A stretch of 64,000 bases of DNA from CAWBLP01 sp963721065 (GCA_963721065.1 CAVRHO010000002.1:1-64000), one strand, 5' to 3'; counted from the stretch's first letter, positions 13,322 through 21,492 are shown. A program made the numbers and translations. Notes: generated from the letters alone by a model not told the origin.

Positions 13322-14784
13322 GGCAGGCCGCTCCAGTTCGGCGCCGGGGCGCCAACGGTCAGCAGCCCCAGGGGCCCGGCGGCGACCAGGCCGAGGCCGA
13401 AGGAGACGGCCGCCAGAAGCAGGACCAGCGTCTCCTGCCGGCGTGACACCGGCGCGAACACGCCGATTTCCTGGGAGGAGAAGGCGTTGGCGAAGGGCCG
13501 GAACAGGTAGGCGGCGGTGAACAGGCTGCCGGCCGCGATGGCCACCGCCCACCACCACTGCCCGCTGGCAAGGCCCGCTTCGATCAGCAGCCACTTGGCG
13601 ACGAAACCGCCGCTGGGCGGCAGGCCGATCAGGGTCAGGCCGCCCAGCGCCAGGGCGGACATCGTCATCGGCATGTGCTGGGCGGTGCCGCGGATATCGT
13701 TCACCCGGTCGTGGCCGGCCGCCTGCCTGATCAGGTCGACGCCCAGGAACAGGGCGGACTTGGCGAAAGCGTGCGCCACCAGGAACAGGCCGCAACCCTC
13801 CCACGCAAAGGTGGCCCGGTCCGCTCCGCCCACCGTCAGGGGCACGACCATCACCGCGAGGCCCAACTGGCTGATGGTCGAGTACGCCAGCAGCATCTTC
13901 AGACGCGCTTGCCGGAAGGCGAGCAGGCCGCCCCAGATCAGGCCGGTGCAGCCGATGACTCCCAGCGCCTGGCGCGCCGGCATCGGAACCGGCGCCTGCC
14001 CGAAGACGATGAGCCAGATGCGCAGGAGCGCGAACAGCGAGCCCTCCACCACCAGGGCCGAGAGCAGGGCGCTGGCTGGTGCCGGGGCCGAGCCGTGTGC
14101 GGCCGGCAGCCATGTGTGCAGGGGGAACAGGGCGGCCTTGGCGGACAGGCCGGCCGTGATCAGGGCCAGGGCCAGCCATGCCGTGGCGTCCTGCCCGCCG
14201 ATGGCCTCCGACAGGGTCCGTATGTCCAGCGCGCCATATGCCGCATACAGCAGGCCCACGCCGAGCAGATAGGTGATCGCACCGGCCAGCGTGACCAGCA
14301 GGTAGCGGATGGCAGCCGCCAGCGCCTTGGCGGTCCGCCCCTGCGCGACAAGGGCGACCGCGGCCAGGCTGGACAGCTCCAGCGCGACGTAGATGTTGAA
14401 GATGTCCCCGCTCATGAACAGGGCGGCAAGGGCGGCGATTTCGAACAGGAACAGCGCCCAGAAGGCGCGGGGCATGCGCGGCACCGCGGCCGCGTAGGCA
14501 GCCACGGCCATCCCCACCAGGGCCGTGGTGAGCAGCAACAGCGCACCAAGCCCATCGACCGACCAGCGGATTCCCAGCGGCGCGGGCCACCCGCCCAGGG
14601 CGGCCACGAACGGCCCATGCCGTCCGACCGTAATGGCGAGGGCAGCGGCGGCGACGGCCATCACCACGGTGGTCATCAGGGCCACGACGTTGCCCAGGAC
14701 ACCGAACAGGGCCGCCAGAATGGCCCCGGTCAGCGGGGCCGCGATGACGATCGTGCCGATCAGGGTGCCGTCAATGCTGTTCAC
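13318..14784 (-). CDS. mrpD: Cation:proton antiporter subunit D (MrpD/MnhD-like)
   Basis: A 488-residue inner-membrane protein of the NuoL/M/N family with about 14 helices. Diagnostic stretches are SGDIFNIYVALELSSLAAVALVA-type sequence near 120-145 with the conserved helix-5 glutamate, the lysine helix GLSAKAALFPLHTWLPAAHG near 215-235, and LIGLPPSGGFVAKW near 390. Such subunits form a proton channel in Mrp complexes. It overlaps mrpC by 14 bases upstream and the fused subunit by 4 bases downstream, so translation is probably coupled. Family members of this length are usually called MrpD, PhaD or MnhD; the exact subtype is inferred from the operon. Confidence 0.9.
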   Translation of the reverse strand: MNSIDGTLIGTIVIAAPLTGAILAALFGVLGNVVALMTTVVMAVAAAALAITVGRHGPFVAALGGWPAPLGIRWSVDGLGALLLLTTALVGMAVAAYAAAVPRMPRAFWALFLFEIAALAALFMSGDIFNIYVALELSSLAAVALVAQGRTAKALAAAIRYLLVTLAGAITYLLGVGLLYAAYGALDIRTLSEAIGGQDATAWLALALITAGLSAKAALFPLHTWLPAAHGSAPAPASALLSALVVEGSLFALLRIWLIVFGQAPVPMPARQALGVIGCTGLIWGGLLAFRQARLKMLLAYSTISQLGLAVMVVPLTVGGADRATFAWEGCGLFLVAHAFAKSALFLGVDLIRQAAGHDRVNDIRGTAQHMPMTMSALALGGLTLIGLPPSGGFVAKWLLIEAGLASGQWWWAVAIAAGSLFTAAYLFRPFANAFSSQEIGVFAPVSRRQETLVLLLAAVSFGLGLVAAGPLGLLTVGAPAPNWSGLP

Positions 14785-15058
14785 GGCTTTCGCCTGCAGT
14801 CCGGTAGAGCTTCAACTGGCCGACGAGGAACAGCGCGAGGGCGGTGACCGACACGGCCACGACGATGCCCGTCAGCACCATGGCCTGGGCAACCGGATCG
14901 GCTGTCGCCCCATTGCGCGCAGGGAGTGCGACGATCACCAGAAAGGCCCCGGTGGAGGCGACGTTGGCGGCGATGATCCGCAGAATGAGGTCACGCCGGG
15001 CGAACAGGCCGAGCAGGCCCGTGGCGTACAGCACCGCGCCGGTGAACACGAAGATCAT
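14771..15058 (-). CDS. mrpC: Antiporter subunit C (MrpC/MnhC, NuoK-like)
   Basis: A 95-residue protein with three membrane helices, homologous to NuoK of complex I. Visible features are a first helix MIFVFTGAVLYATGLLGLFA, the conserved second-helix region ANVASTGAFLVIVA, and QAMVLTGIVVAVSVTALAL, the usual DP.AQAMVLTGIVV signature of MrpC. ATG at 15058 overlaps the stop of the upstream gene by 4 bases (ATGA). It is fourth of seven genes from the 3' end of the mrp operon's central block and is expected to sit beside the D subunit in the membrane. Confidence 0.9.
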   Translation of the reverse strand: MIFVFTGAVLYATGLLGLFARRDLILRIIAANVASTGAFLVIVALPARNGATADPVAQAMVLTGIVVAVSVTALALFLVGQLKLYRTAGESREQH

Positions 15059-15984
15059 CCCGGGTCTTCCGACCTCTGCGCGGCGTCCATGACCGAGGTG
15101 ACGAGGACGACGAGGCACGATGCGATCGTTGCCGTCAGGCCGGCTTCGATCGTCAGGATCAGGGCCTTGCTCCACCCCGGAGGGTAGGCGAGGAAGGCGC
15201 CGGAAATTCGCAGCCCGCTGAGGCCGATCGCCAGGAACAGCGCGAGCCCGGCGAGCACGGCGACCCGCCCGTACCAGCGTGACGGCGAAGGTCCGGTCCC
15301 GAAGCCGGTGACGGTAAGAAACACCCAGGTGACGCCCAGGACCGTTCCCGCCTGGAATGCCCCGCCTGGCTGGCTGGTGCCGGCCCACCACAGATAGCCC
15401 GCGACCAGCACGCCCACGAGCACGAGGCGGCGGGCGAAGGCATCCAGCATCGGATCCCTGCGCACCGCCCCACCTGCCGCTGTCCGCTCGGCCGCAAAGC
15501 TCCACCCGACCAGGGCCGCGAGCACCAGCACCGCCACTTCCAGCAGCGTGTCGTAGGCCCGGAAGGACAGCAGTATGGCGGTCACCGGGCTTGAGACTCC
15601 GGTTTCGGACATGTGCCGCTCTACCGCCGCTTGCAGGCCCGGCGCTGCTGGGCGGGTTGCCAGGGCGGCAATCACGGCGGCGCCGGCGATTGCCGTTACC
15701 GCAAGGGCCCATTGTGCGAATCCCTGGCGGACGTGCGGCCGCGGTCCGGTTCGGGGTGCCGCCAATGCGCCCAGCAGCAGCACGCCGGTGAGGCCGGCGC
15801 CGACGGCCGCTTCGGCGAGGGCGACGTCCGGCGCCCCCAGGCGGAACCACGCCAGTACCGTCAGCAGGCCGAGGACGATGAAGCACAGTGCCGCGCCAAA
15901 CCGCTCGGGGCTGGCCTGTGCGCGCCAGCCCAGCCAGATGATCATGACCGCCAGAAGGCCATCGATCATCGTCTCGGCGATCAT
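15055..15984 (-). CDS. Fused MrpA C-terminal domain and MrpB (MbhD/E-MnhB fusion)
   Basis: A 309-residue membrane protein. Residues 1 to about 90 match the DUF4040/MbhD-type helices found at the C-terminus of MrpA (LGLLTVLAWFRLGAPDVALAEAAVGAGLTG). A middle part (about 90-170) resembles the next MbhE-like region with SFRAYDTLLEVAVLV. The last 130 residues are a MnhB domain (GHLWW.G.SQPGGAFQAGTVLG-type block, here GTSQPGGAFQAGTVLG). In classical operons the first part belongs to the large MrpA and the second is MrpB. Here they are one small gene and no MrpA antiporter domain is attached. It overlaps mrpG and mrpC by 4 bases each. Confidence 0.85.
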   Translation of the reverse strand: MIAETMIDGLLAVMIIWLGWRAQASPERFGAALCFIVLGLLTVLAWFRLGAPDVALAEAAVGAGLTGVLLLGALAAPRTGPRPHVRQGFAQWALAVTAIAGAAVIAALATRPAAPGLQAAVERHMSETGVSSPVTAILLSFRAYDTLLEVAVLVLAALVGWSFAAERTAAGGAVRRDPMLDAFARRLVLVGVLVAGYLWWAGTSQPGGAFQAGTVLGVTWVFLTVTGFGTGPSPSRWYGRVAVLAGLALFLAIGLSGLRISGAFLAYPPGWSKALILTIEAGLTATIASCLVVLVTSVMDAAQRSEDPG

Positions 15985-16268
15985 CGGCCGCTACCCTGGC
16001 GTTGCGCCAGTTCGCGGCCGATCAGGTGTGCCAGGGCCGCCGATGCCGCCAGGGCCGCCCCCCAGATGACCAGAAGCTTCAGGGCGACCACGACGCTGCC
16101 GTCGTGGACCGCGACGCCGGCGGCAACCAGTCCCAGTCCCAGATTGTCCGCCTTGGTCAGGGCATGCAGGCGCGTCAGCGTATCGGGGAAGCGCAGCAGG
16201 CCGACGGTACCGGCCAGGAAGAAGAAACATCCGGCCGCGACCAGCGCGGCGGCGGCAATATCGGCCAT
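15981..16268 (-). CDS. mrpG: Antiporter subunit G (MrpG/MnhG)
   Basis: A 95-residue, three-helix membrane protein. The conserved MnhG block FFLAGTVGLLRFPDTLTRLHALTKADNLGLG is present in outline at residues 15-46 (LLRFPD..TRLHA..KADNLGLG). MrpG is an accessory subunit of Mrp-type Na+(K+)/H+ antiporters. It overlaps mrpF upstream by one base (TGATG) and the following fused A/B gene by four. The length is close to the family norm. Confidence 0.92.
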   Translation of the reverse strand: MADIAAAALVAAGCFFFLAGTVGLLRFPDTLTRLHALTKADNLGLGLVAAGVAVHDGSVVVALKLLVIWGAALAASAALAHLIGRELAQRQGSGR

Positions 16269-16555
16269 CAGGGCCCACCCTCCCCCCGGGGCGGTTCGGT
16301 CGCCTGGGGCCAGTAGCGTCGCACGAAGGCCACCGCGGTCAGCGCCGACAGCACCGACAGGACCAGGGCGCCGTTCCGCGCCGCGGGCATGTTCTGGGTT
16401 TCCGCCAGCAACAGGCAGACCGCCATGCCGGTGGTTCCCGACAACTGTGCTGCGAGAAGGCGGTCCACCGGGTGCTCGCCCTTCAGCAGCACCACTGTCC
16501 CCACGGCGATGTTTCCCAGAAGGAACAGGATTGCGGCCAGCAGGAACTCATCCAT
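16268..16555 (-). CDS. mrpF: Antiporter subunit F (MrpF/MnhF)
   Basis: A 95-residue membrane protein with three helices. It carries the MrpF pattern VVLLKGEHPVDRLLAAQLSGTT, in which a conserved Asp-Arg pair follows a short polar loop after helix 1, and then a second helix GMAVCLLLAE. It sits between mrpE and mrpG as in other mrp/mnh/pha operons. It overlaps the end of mrpE by 8 bases, which suggests translational coupling. Confidence 0.9.
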   Translation of the reverse strand: MDEFLLAAILFLLGNIAVGTVVLLKGEHPVDRLLAAQLSGTTGMAVCLLLAETQNMPAARNGALVLSVLSALTAVAFVRRYWPQATEPPRGEGGP

Positions 16556-17039
16556 GGCGGGAGATTTCCCACGCCCGGACCAGGCGTTCCTCCATCCGGG
16601 ACAGAAATTCTCCCGATGGCTGCCGGCGGTCGATCAGGTGCAGGCGGAGCCGGCCAGGCTCCATCCGAACGCAGATGCTGCCGGGAATGATCGTGGCCAG
16701 GTATGCGATGGCCACCTGGATGCCGGGGACGTTCGCACGCGTGGCCACCCCTACGATGCCGGGCCGGACCGGCAGGCTGGGCCGCAGCGCACGCGCAGCC
16801 ACGTCGGCGCCGGCCGTGAGGGATGCGAAGGGAATGCGCGCCAGCAGGCCGATCACGGGCACCAGGCCAGACGCTCCGACATCGCCGCGTGGAAGCAGGA
16901 ACAAACTCACAGCCACGGTGATTGCCACGACGATGGCCCCCAAATAGGCCGCAGTAAAGTCCCCCTCAGTCATCGCGACCCAGAGCAGTCCGAAAATGGC
17001 TGAGCGGAGGACGACTGATGCCACCATGGTCTGACTCAC
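16548..17039 (-). CDS. mrpE: Antiporter subunit E (MrpE/MnhE)
   Basis: A 163-residue membrane protein and the first gene of the seven-gene antiporter operon (E-F-G-A'B-C-D-DD). Two N-terminal helices cover about residues 10-50. They are followed by the MrpE-type region FASLTAGADVAARALRPSLPVRPGIVGV and VAIAYLATIIPGSICVRME, where a conserved TPGT/IPGS turn precedes a cytoplasmic domain of about 50 residues ending in a WEISRHG tail. The upstream non-coding region contains a CRP/FNR-like palindrome at 17277-17290, about 240 bases before the ATG. Confidence 0.9.
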   Translation of the reverse strand: MSQTMVASVVLRSAIFGLLWVAMTEGDFTAAYLGAIVVAITVAVSLFLLPRGDVGASGLVPVIGLLARIPFASLTAGADVAARALRPSLPVRPGIVGVATRANVPGIQVAIAYLATIIPGSICVRMEPGRLRLHLIDRRQPSGEFLSRMEERLVRAWEISRHG

Positions 17040-17276
17040 CGTTGACGGACGGGTCTCAAGGACAGTTCTTCCACATCAGTTCGTCGGCTCTGCCGGATGT
17101 CGGAAGCCACCCGCTCTGGTGCCTGAAATGGCTGTGGTCAGAAGGGAGAGCTGGTCTCCGCCATCCGCTCCAGGATGACAGTGGCCGGATGAGCCCGATG
17201 TCCTGTTCGCGCATCGCAGGCCGGTCTCCCACCAGTTCCGGTCGCTGAGCGTAGGTCCTCGACAATGGCCAACAAA

Positions 17277-17290
17277 ATGACCTAAATCAA
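17277..17290 (-). promoter_or_regulatory. CRP/FNR-family-like binding site (mrp side)
   Basis: On the minus strand the site reads TTGATTTAGGTCAT, matching seven of the eight conserved positions of the TTGA-N6-TCAA palindrome used by FNR/FixK/Anr-type regulators. It lies upstream of mrpE and could place the antiporter operon under oxygen or redox control. One mismatch and the 240-base distance keep confidence low. Confidence 0.4.
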
Positions 17291-17669
17291 TACAGTTTTC
17301 GGCTGATGACCCGGTGCCGGGCAATACGGTTCTGCCGGGGCTCGCGCGGACCCTGTCTGGGCTGGGGGAAGCCTGGAGGATCGCACTCTGTGGGCGAGGC
17401 CGAGCGGACTGCGGCCGTGGCGGCAGGGTAGCGGCCGAACGGCTGGGGCGGACCGTCCACGGTTATCGCCGCTTCCGTTGCGCGGACCTTCGGCAGATCG
17501 TGATACGCGCAGTTCGGCAACGTGCTGAACCGGGCGCAGTACCCGCCGGGCGCGATCGTGCTCATGATGCTGTTGCGGCTCGGGCCCGCGGGACCTGCCA
17601 AAGGTCCACCTGCCGATCCCAGGCCTGCCGATCCCAGGCCGGATCGTCGCGACCATGTCGTCACGCCAC

Positions 17670-17683
17670 TTGACTTGCGTCAA
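17670..17683 (+). promoter_or_regulatory. CRP/FNR-family-like palindrome upstream of the export operon
   Basis: TTGACTTGCGTCAA is a perfect palindrome TTGAC-N4-GTCAA of the CRP/FNR superfamily type. Its centre is about 41.5 bases upstream of 17718, the class II activator position if transcription starts at or near the ATG. A possible -10 element (TTACAA, 17706-17711) is correctly spaced from there. This supports 17718 over 17655 as the start, because otherwise the site would be inside the coding region. Confidence 0.55.
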
Positions 17684-17717
17684 GGCTTTGCGCCGGCCGA
17701 TCGAATTACAAAAGCCT

Positions 17718-18947
17718 ATGGCCGATCCGCCCCTCCGCATGAGCGCAGGCCCGAACCCGGACCGTTCATCGCGGCCAGACCGGCCGGCCACCAGCGCAAC
17801 GCCGCCGGACCAGGACGGGGTCGCACAGTTGCCGCAGACTGTCGGCGCCCCTGCCGAGCAGCGCGAGACAGGCGGACTCGTGCCGCGCCCGCCTGCACTG
17901 CACGTGCCGTCACCGCGAAGGCGTCGGGTCGGGGTTCTGTTGTTCGTCGTGCTGGCGCTTGTCGCAGGCGGCGGCGCTGCTTCGCTCGTGTTCTGGCGGT
18001 CGGTGACCGTCACCGTGGTTCAGCCGCATCGTGGCACTGCGCTGGAGGCGGTGTACGCGACCGGCATCGTGGAGGCGATCGACACCGCCCGCGTCGGCAG
18101 TACCGTCGCCGGCCGGGTTACCACGGTGGCGGTGCAGGAGGGTGACCGCGTCCGGCGCGGCCAGATGCTGGCGCAACTCGATGACCGGCAGGCAGAGCAG
18201 CGGCTGGCCGACGCCCGGGCCCGCCTGATGCTGGCCGAACAGGAACTGGCGCGTGACCGCAAACTGGTGCCTACCGGCACCCGTTCCGTGCAGGAAATGC
18301 AGCGTTCGGCCGCCGAACGCGACCGGGCCGAGGCCGGCGTCGCGCTGGCCGAACGCATTCTGGACGAGCATGTCGTCCGCGCCCCGCTCGACGGCATCGT
18401 CATGCGCCGCGATGTCGATCCCGGCAACACCGTTGCAGCCAATGCGGCGCTGTTCACCGTCGCCTCGACCGCGCGTCTGCGCATCGCCGCGGACGTGGAC
18501 GAGCGCGATATCGCCCTGGTGCACATGGACGCACCGGTGGCGATCCGCGCCGACGCCTATCCCGGCCAGGCTTTCGCCGCTCGCGTCACCAATATCCGCC
18601 GCCAGGGCGACAGTACCACGCGCACCTTCCGCGTGGAGGCCGACCTCCCGGCCGGCACGCCGCTGCTCATCGGCATGACGGTGGATGTCAACGTGGTGGT
18701 GGCGCAGCGGGACAACGCGCTGCTGCTGCCGCCTTCGGCCGTGTTGTACGACCCGCCGCAGGGCGGAGAGCAGGGGCAGGCCTACGTGTTTGAGGTGGTG
18801 GACGGACGCGCGCGCCGCGTCGATATCGCGCCCGGTGCGGTCGGTGCCGATGCCGTGGAGATCCGCGACGGCCTCGCCCCCGGTGCGCAGGTCATCGCCG
18901 ACCCATCGCGGCTGGCGAACGGCACCCGGGTTCGGGTCGCGCCGTGA
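17718..18947 (+). CDS. Periplasmic adaptor subunit (HlyD/MacA family)
   Basis: A 409-residue membrane-fusion protein of a tripartite or ABC export system. A proline-rich cytoplasmic N-terminus (1-66) is followed by four arginines and one membrane helix (about 71-93). Then come a biotinyl-lipoyl hybrid domain (VGSTVAGRVTTVAVQEGDRV), an alpha-hairpin (about 165-215, LADARARLMLAEQELARDR), the second lipoyl half (VRAPLDGIVMRRDVDPGNTV) and beta-barrel and membrane-proximal domains. ATG 17718 is preferred to ATG 17655 because the FNR-like palindrome would otherwise be coding. The stop overlaps the permease start (GTGA). With the next two genes it forms a MacAB-like set; no outer-membrane TolC partner is in the window and the substrate is unknown. 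Confidence 0.87.
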   Translation: MADPPLRMSAGPNPDRSSRPDRPATSATPPDQDGVAQLPQTVGAPAEQRETGGLVPRPPALHVPSPRRRRVGVLLFVVLALVAGGGAASLVFWRSVTVTVVQPHRGTALEAVYATGIVEAIDTARVGSTVAGRVTTVAVQEGDRVRRGQMLAQLDDRQAEQRLADARARLMLAEQELARDRKLVPTGTRSVQEMQRSAAERDRAEAGVALAERILDEHVVRAPLDGIVMRRDVDPGNTVAANAALFTVASTARLRIAADVDERDIALVHMDAPVAIRADAYPGQAFAARVTNIRRQGDSTTRTFRVEADLPAGTPLLIGMTVDVNVVVAQRDNALLLPPSAVLYDPPQGGEQGQAYVFEVVDGRARRVDIAPGAVGADAVEIRDGLAPGAQVIADPSRLANGTRVRVAP

Positions 18948-20188
18948 TCCGGCTGCTGGCAGACATCGCGCTGGCGCATCTGCGGGCCCGCAAGCGGCAG
19001 ACGCTGGTCTCGGTGCTGGGAGTCGCCCTCGGCGTCGGCGTCTTCGTCGCCATTGGCGGGCTGATGCAGGGCTTTCAGGGCTATTTCCGCAGCCAGATCA
19101 TCGAGAGCAATCCGCACGTCATGATCACCGACGAGATCCGCACCCCTGCGGCACAGCCGCTGCAGCTTCTGCATCCGGACGCTGCCGTGGCGATCCGGCG
19201 TGTGCTGCCGCGCGATCCGGTACGGGGCATCGCCGAGGCCGGCAGGATTCTCGCAGCGCTCGAGCGCATGCCGGGCGTCGCTGCAGCGCCGACACTGCGT
19301 GCGCAGATGCTTCTGCGCCGCGCCGGGCGCGACTACGCGGTCACCGCTTTCGGCATCGACGTTGCGCGGGAGCTCAAGGTGACCAACCTGGCGCAGGATA
19401 TCGTGGCGGGCAGCCTCGAGGCCCTCGCCTCCTGGCCGAATGGAGTTGTGATCGGCCGTGCCCTCGCCAGGAAGATGGGGGCCGGAGTCGGTGACACGGT
19501 GATCGCCGCCACGGCGGCGGGCGGGGAAACCGGGCTGCGGATCGTCGGCCTGTTCGACACCGGCCTGGATCAGCAGGATCTCAACTTCGCTTACCTGCAA
19601 CTGGCCAAGCAGCAGTCGATGCAGGGGCGACCGCGGGTGGTGAACGAAATCCATCTCCGGCTGGCGGATATGAGCCGGTCAATCCCGCTGGCTCGGCAGA
19701 TCGAAAGCCGCTGGGGGTTCAAGACCGCGCCGTGGGAGGAAACCTACGCCCGCGTGCTTTCGGTCTTCAGATTGCAGAATGCGGTCATCTACTCCTCCAC
19801 CGGCGCCATCTTGCTGGTGGCCGGCTTCGGCATCTTCAACAGTATTTCGACGGTGGTGCTGGAGAAGAGTTGGGACATCGCCATCATGCGTTCAATCGGC
19901 CTGGCCGGCGGCGACGTGGTGGCGGTGTTCGTCATCGAGGGCGCGGTGATCGGGGTCATCGGCGTGCTGCTGGGATGGCTCGTGGGGACCGGCATCGCCG
20001 CCGGCCTGCGCCAGGTGCCCGCCCCTGGCGCGCAGGACCCGGGCGACACGCTGCGCGTCGTACAGTCGGTGACGCTGTACCTGGTGGCCGGCGTGATCGC
20101 GCTGGGCTGCGCCATGGTGGCGTCCTATCTGCCGGCGCGGCGCGCGGCCCGTGCCAATCCGCTCGACACCATCCGCGGCGCGACATGA
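18944..20188 (+). CDS. ABC transporter permease (MacB/LolC-type FtsX family)
   Basis: 414 residues with the MacB-type plan. An N-terminal helix spans about 20-42 (QTLVSVLGVALGVGVFVAIGG). A large periplasmic domain of about 240 residues follows, and then three helices near 285-310, 330-360 and 375-400 forming the FtsX domain (SSTGAILLVAGFGIFNSIST, LEKSWDIAIMRSIGLAGGDVV). It ends with PARRAARANPLDTIRGAT, the usual C-terminal signature. The start is GTG overlapping the adaptor stop, and the stop overlaps the ATPase start (ATGA). MacB-like permeases transmit ATP hydrolysis to the periplasm rather than forming a channel. The ATPase is a separate gene here, as in LolCDE. Confidence 0.9.
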   Translation: MIRLLADIALAHLRARKRQTLVSVLGVALGVGVFVAIGGLMQGFQGYFRSQIIESNPHVMITDEIRTPAAQPLQLLHPDAAVAIRRVLPRDPVRGIAEAGRILAALERMPGVAAAPTLRAQMLLRRAGRDYAVTAFGIDVARELKVTNLAQDIVAGSLEALASWPNGVVIGRALARKMGAGVGDTVIAATAAGGETGLRIVGLFDTGLDQQDLNFAYLQLAKQQSMQGRPRVVNEIHLRLADMSRSIPLARQIESRWGFKTAPWEETYARVLSVFRLQNAVIYSSTGAILLVAGFGIFNSISTVVLEKSWDIAIMRSIGLAGGDVVAVFVIEGAVIGVIGVLLGWLVGTGIAAGLRQVPAPGAQDPGDTLRVVQSVTLYLVAGVIALGCAMVASYLPARRAARANPLDTIRGAT

Positions 20189-20883
20189 GCGCCCTGCTGC
20201 AGGCGGTGCATCTTACCCGCATCCTGCCCGGGCTGGTGCCGACCACGCTGGTAGCCGATATCGAGCTTGATTTCGCCGCCGGCAGCTTCACCGCCATTAC
20301 CGGACCATCCGGCTCGGGCAAGTCATCGCTGCTGTACCTGCTGGGGCTGCTGGATACGCCGACGCGTGGCGACGTGCTGATACAGGGCCTGTCAACCGCC
20401 GGACTGAATGAGGAGCAGCGGGCCAGGCTGCGACTGGAAGCGTTCGGCTTCGTCTTCCAATTCCATTTCCTGCTTCCCGAATTCTCCGTGCTGGAGAACG
20501 TGTTGCTGCCAATGCGCAAGCTGGGCCGGATGAGTGTGCCCGCGATGCGTGATCGCGGTATGGCGCTGCTGCAGGCGCTGGACATGCCGGAGACCGCCGG
20601 GAAGCTGCCCGCGGAATTGTCGGGCGGGCAGCGCCAGCGCACTGCGATCGCCCGTGCGCTGGCCAATGATCCGCAGTTCGTGCTGGCGGACGAGCCGACC
20701 GGTGCGCTGGACACCAGGAATGCCGCCGCGGTGTTCGGTATTCTCTCACGCCTGGCGCGGGACGGCCGTACCGTGCTGGTCGTCACCCATGACGAGGGGT
20801 TGGCGGCGACTGCCGACCGCCGGGTGCGGTTGGTGGACGGGCGCGTGGCATCGGACGGCGGGGCAGGCCTGCTGCGCGCCTGA
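20185..20883 (+). CDS. ABC transporter ATP-binding protein (MacB/LolD type)
   Basis: A 232-residue ATPase that should energise the preceding permease. Walker A is GPSGSGKSS (residues 40-48), the Q-loop is FVFQFHFLLPEFSV, the signature is LSGGQRQRTAIARAL, Walker B is FVLADEPTGALD, and the switch histidine is in VVTHDEGLA. The spacing and the PEFSVLENVLLPM motif after the Q-loop are typical of the LolD/MacB/FtsE group. ATG 20185 overlaps the permease stop by four bases. It ends the three-gene operon and is the last cargo gene before the right att copy. Confidence 0.94.
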   Translation: MSALLQAVHLTRILPGLVPTTLVADIELDFAAGSFTAITGPSGSGKSSLLYLLGLLDTPTRGDVLIQGLSTAGLNEEQRARLRLEAFGFVFQFHFLLPEFSVLENVLLPMRKLGRMSVPAMRDRGMALLQALDMPETAGKLPAELSGGQRQRTAIARALANDPQFVLADEPTGALDTRNAAAVFGILSRLARDGRTVLVVTHDEGLAATADRRVRLVDGRVASDGGAGLLRA

Positions 20884-21279
20884 AGGCGAACATGCATCCA
20901 TCCGGCAACGGCGTGCGACGCATGAAAATTTCTGGTCAGGCAAACGGCCAATTTGGAAATTGTGTTGGGCGTCGAAAGGTCGGAGCATAAAATAGACTAC
21001 TATCATTGTTCGCACGCCTGATAGGTCTCGGACTGGACGCGTTTTAGGTCGGCTACCTCAGCGATCGTTTGATTATGATATCGATATAAATTTGCCGAAC
21101 AGCCTGCTGATGCACTACCATCAGGGGCCATCAACTCTGCCGCGTCTGACGCGATCGGGCGGGTGCTTGACCCAATGCCAATCGGCTGAGGAACCTGTCC
21201 TTTCACGTTGGACTGACTGGAGAAAGGCGCTCGGCCAGGGTCAGCAGGTCACCGGAGGAAGAGTCAACTCTCGGTGGAT
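20884..21279. other. AT-richer non-coding end of the island
   Basis: About 400 bases with no gene. Bases 20925-21110 are clearly richer in A and T than the surrounding DNA (AAAATTTCTGG, GGAGCATAAAATAGAC, GATTATGATATCGATATAAA). This is unlike both the island cargo and the core genes and may be older mobile-element or phage DNA next to the right att copy. I recognise no element in it. Confidence 0.5.
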
Positions 21280-21296
21280 TCCTGTCCCCGCAACCA
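21280..21296 (+). repeat. Putative att site, right copy
   Basis: An exact 17-base copy (TCCTGTCCCCGCAACCA) of the 3' end of tRNA-fMet at 5689-5705, in the same orientation, with no tRNA body upstream. A terminator follows 20 bases later, as expected if this is the original downstream flank of the tRNA. It marks the right junction of a 15.6-kb island. Confidence 0.72.
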
Positions 21297-21316
21297 TACT
21301 CACATGACATTGCCAG

Positions 21317-21354
21317 AACCCCGTTCCTGCCCCCAGGAGCGGGGTTGTTTTGTT
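21317..21354 (+). terminator. Rho-independent terminator, probable original terminator of the rRNA operon
   Basis: AACCCCGTTCCTG (21317-21329) pairs with CAGGAGCGGGGTT (21334-21346) through 13 positions with one G-T wobble, around a four-base loop, and is followed by GTTTTGTT. Its place just after the right copy of the tRNA end suggests it ended the rRNA-tRNA transcript before the island inserted. Confidence 0.75.
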
Positions 21355-21492
21355 CACAGGGTGCTGCCGCCCCCCTGTGAACACGCATCGAGTAGCCGCT
21401 TGTGACGAGCGGTCCCGTCGATCTATGAACTGCCCGACCACGCAACGCACAAGCACCAGCGCCGCGCTGCATACAGGAGAACGCCCGCCCCC

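Larger units (their letters stand above)
17040..17717. other. Divergent intergenic region between antiporter and export operons
   Basis: About 680 bases without a supportable gene. It separates the leftward mrp operon from the rightward export operon and must contain both promoters. Two CRP/FNR-like palindromes lie in it (17277-17290 and 17670-17683). A small tandem duplication around CCGATCCCAGGCCTG sits at about 17612-17640. Open frames on both strands look like chance frames; I considered the minus frame 17287-17664 and could not recognise a product. Confidence 0.5.

Noticed and set aside
13322..14590. Upstream extension of the fused antiporter frame
   Set aside because: It lies inside mrpD in another frame and is low-complexity. 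GTG 13321 with a GTGA overlap gives the natural start.
17287..17664. 125-codon minus-strand frame in the mrp/export intergenic region
   Set aside because: No domain, no ribosome-binding site, composition typical of chance frames; it overlaps the expected promoters.
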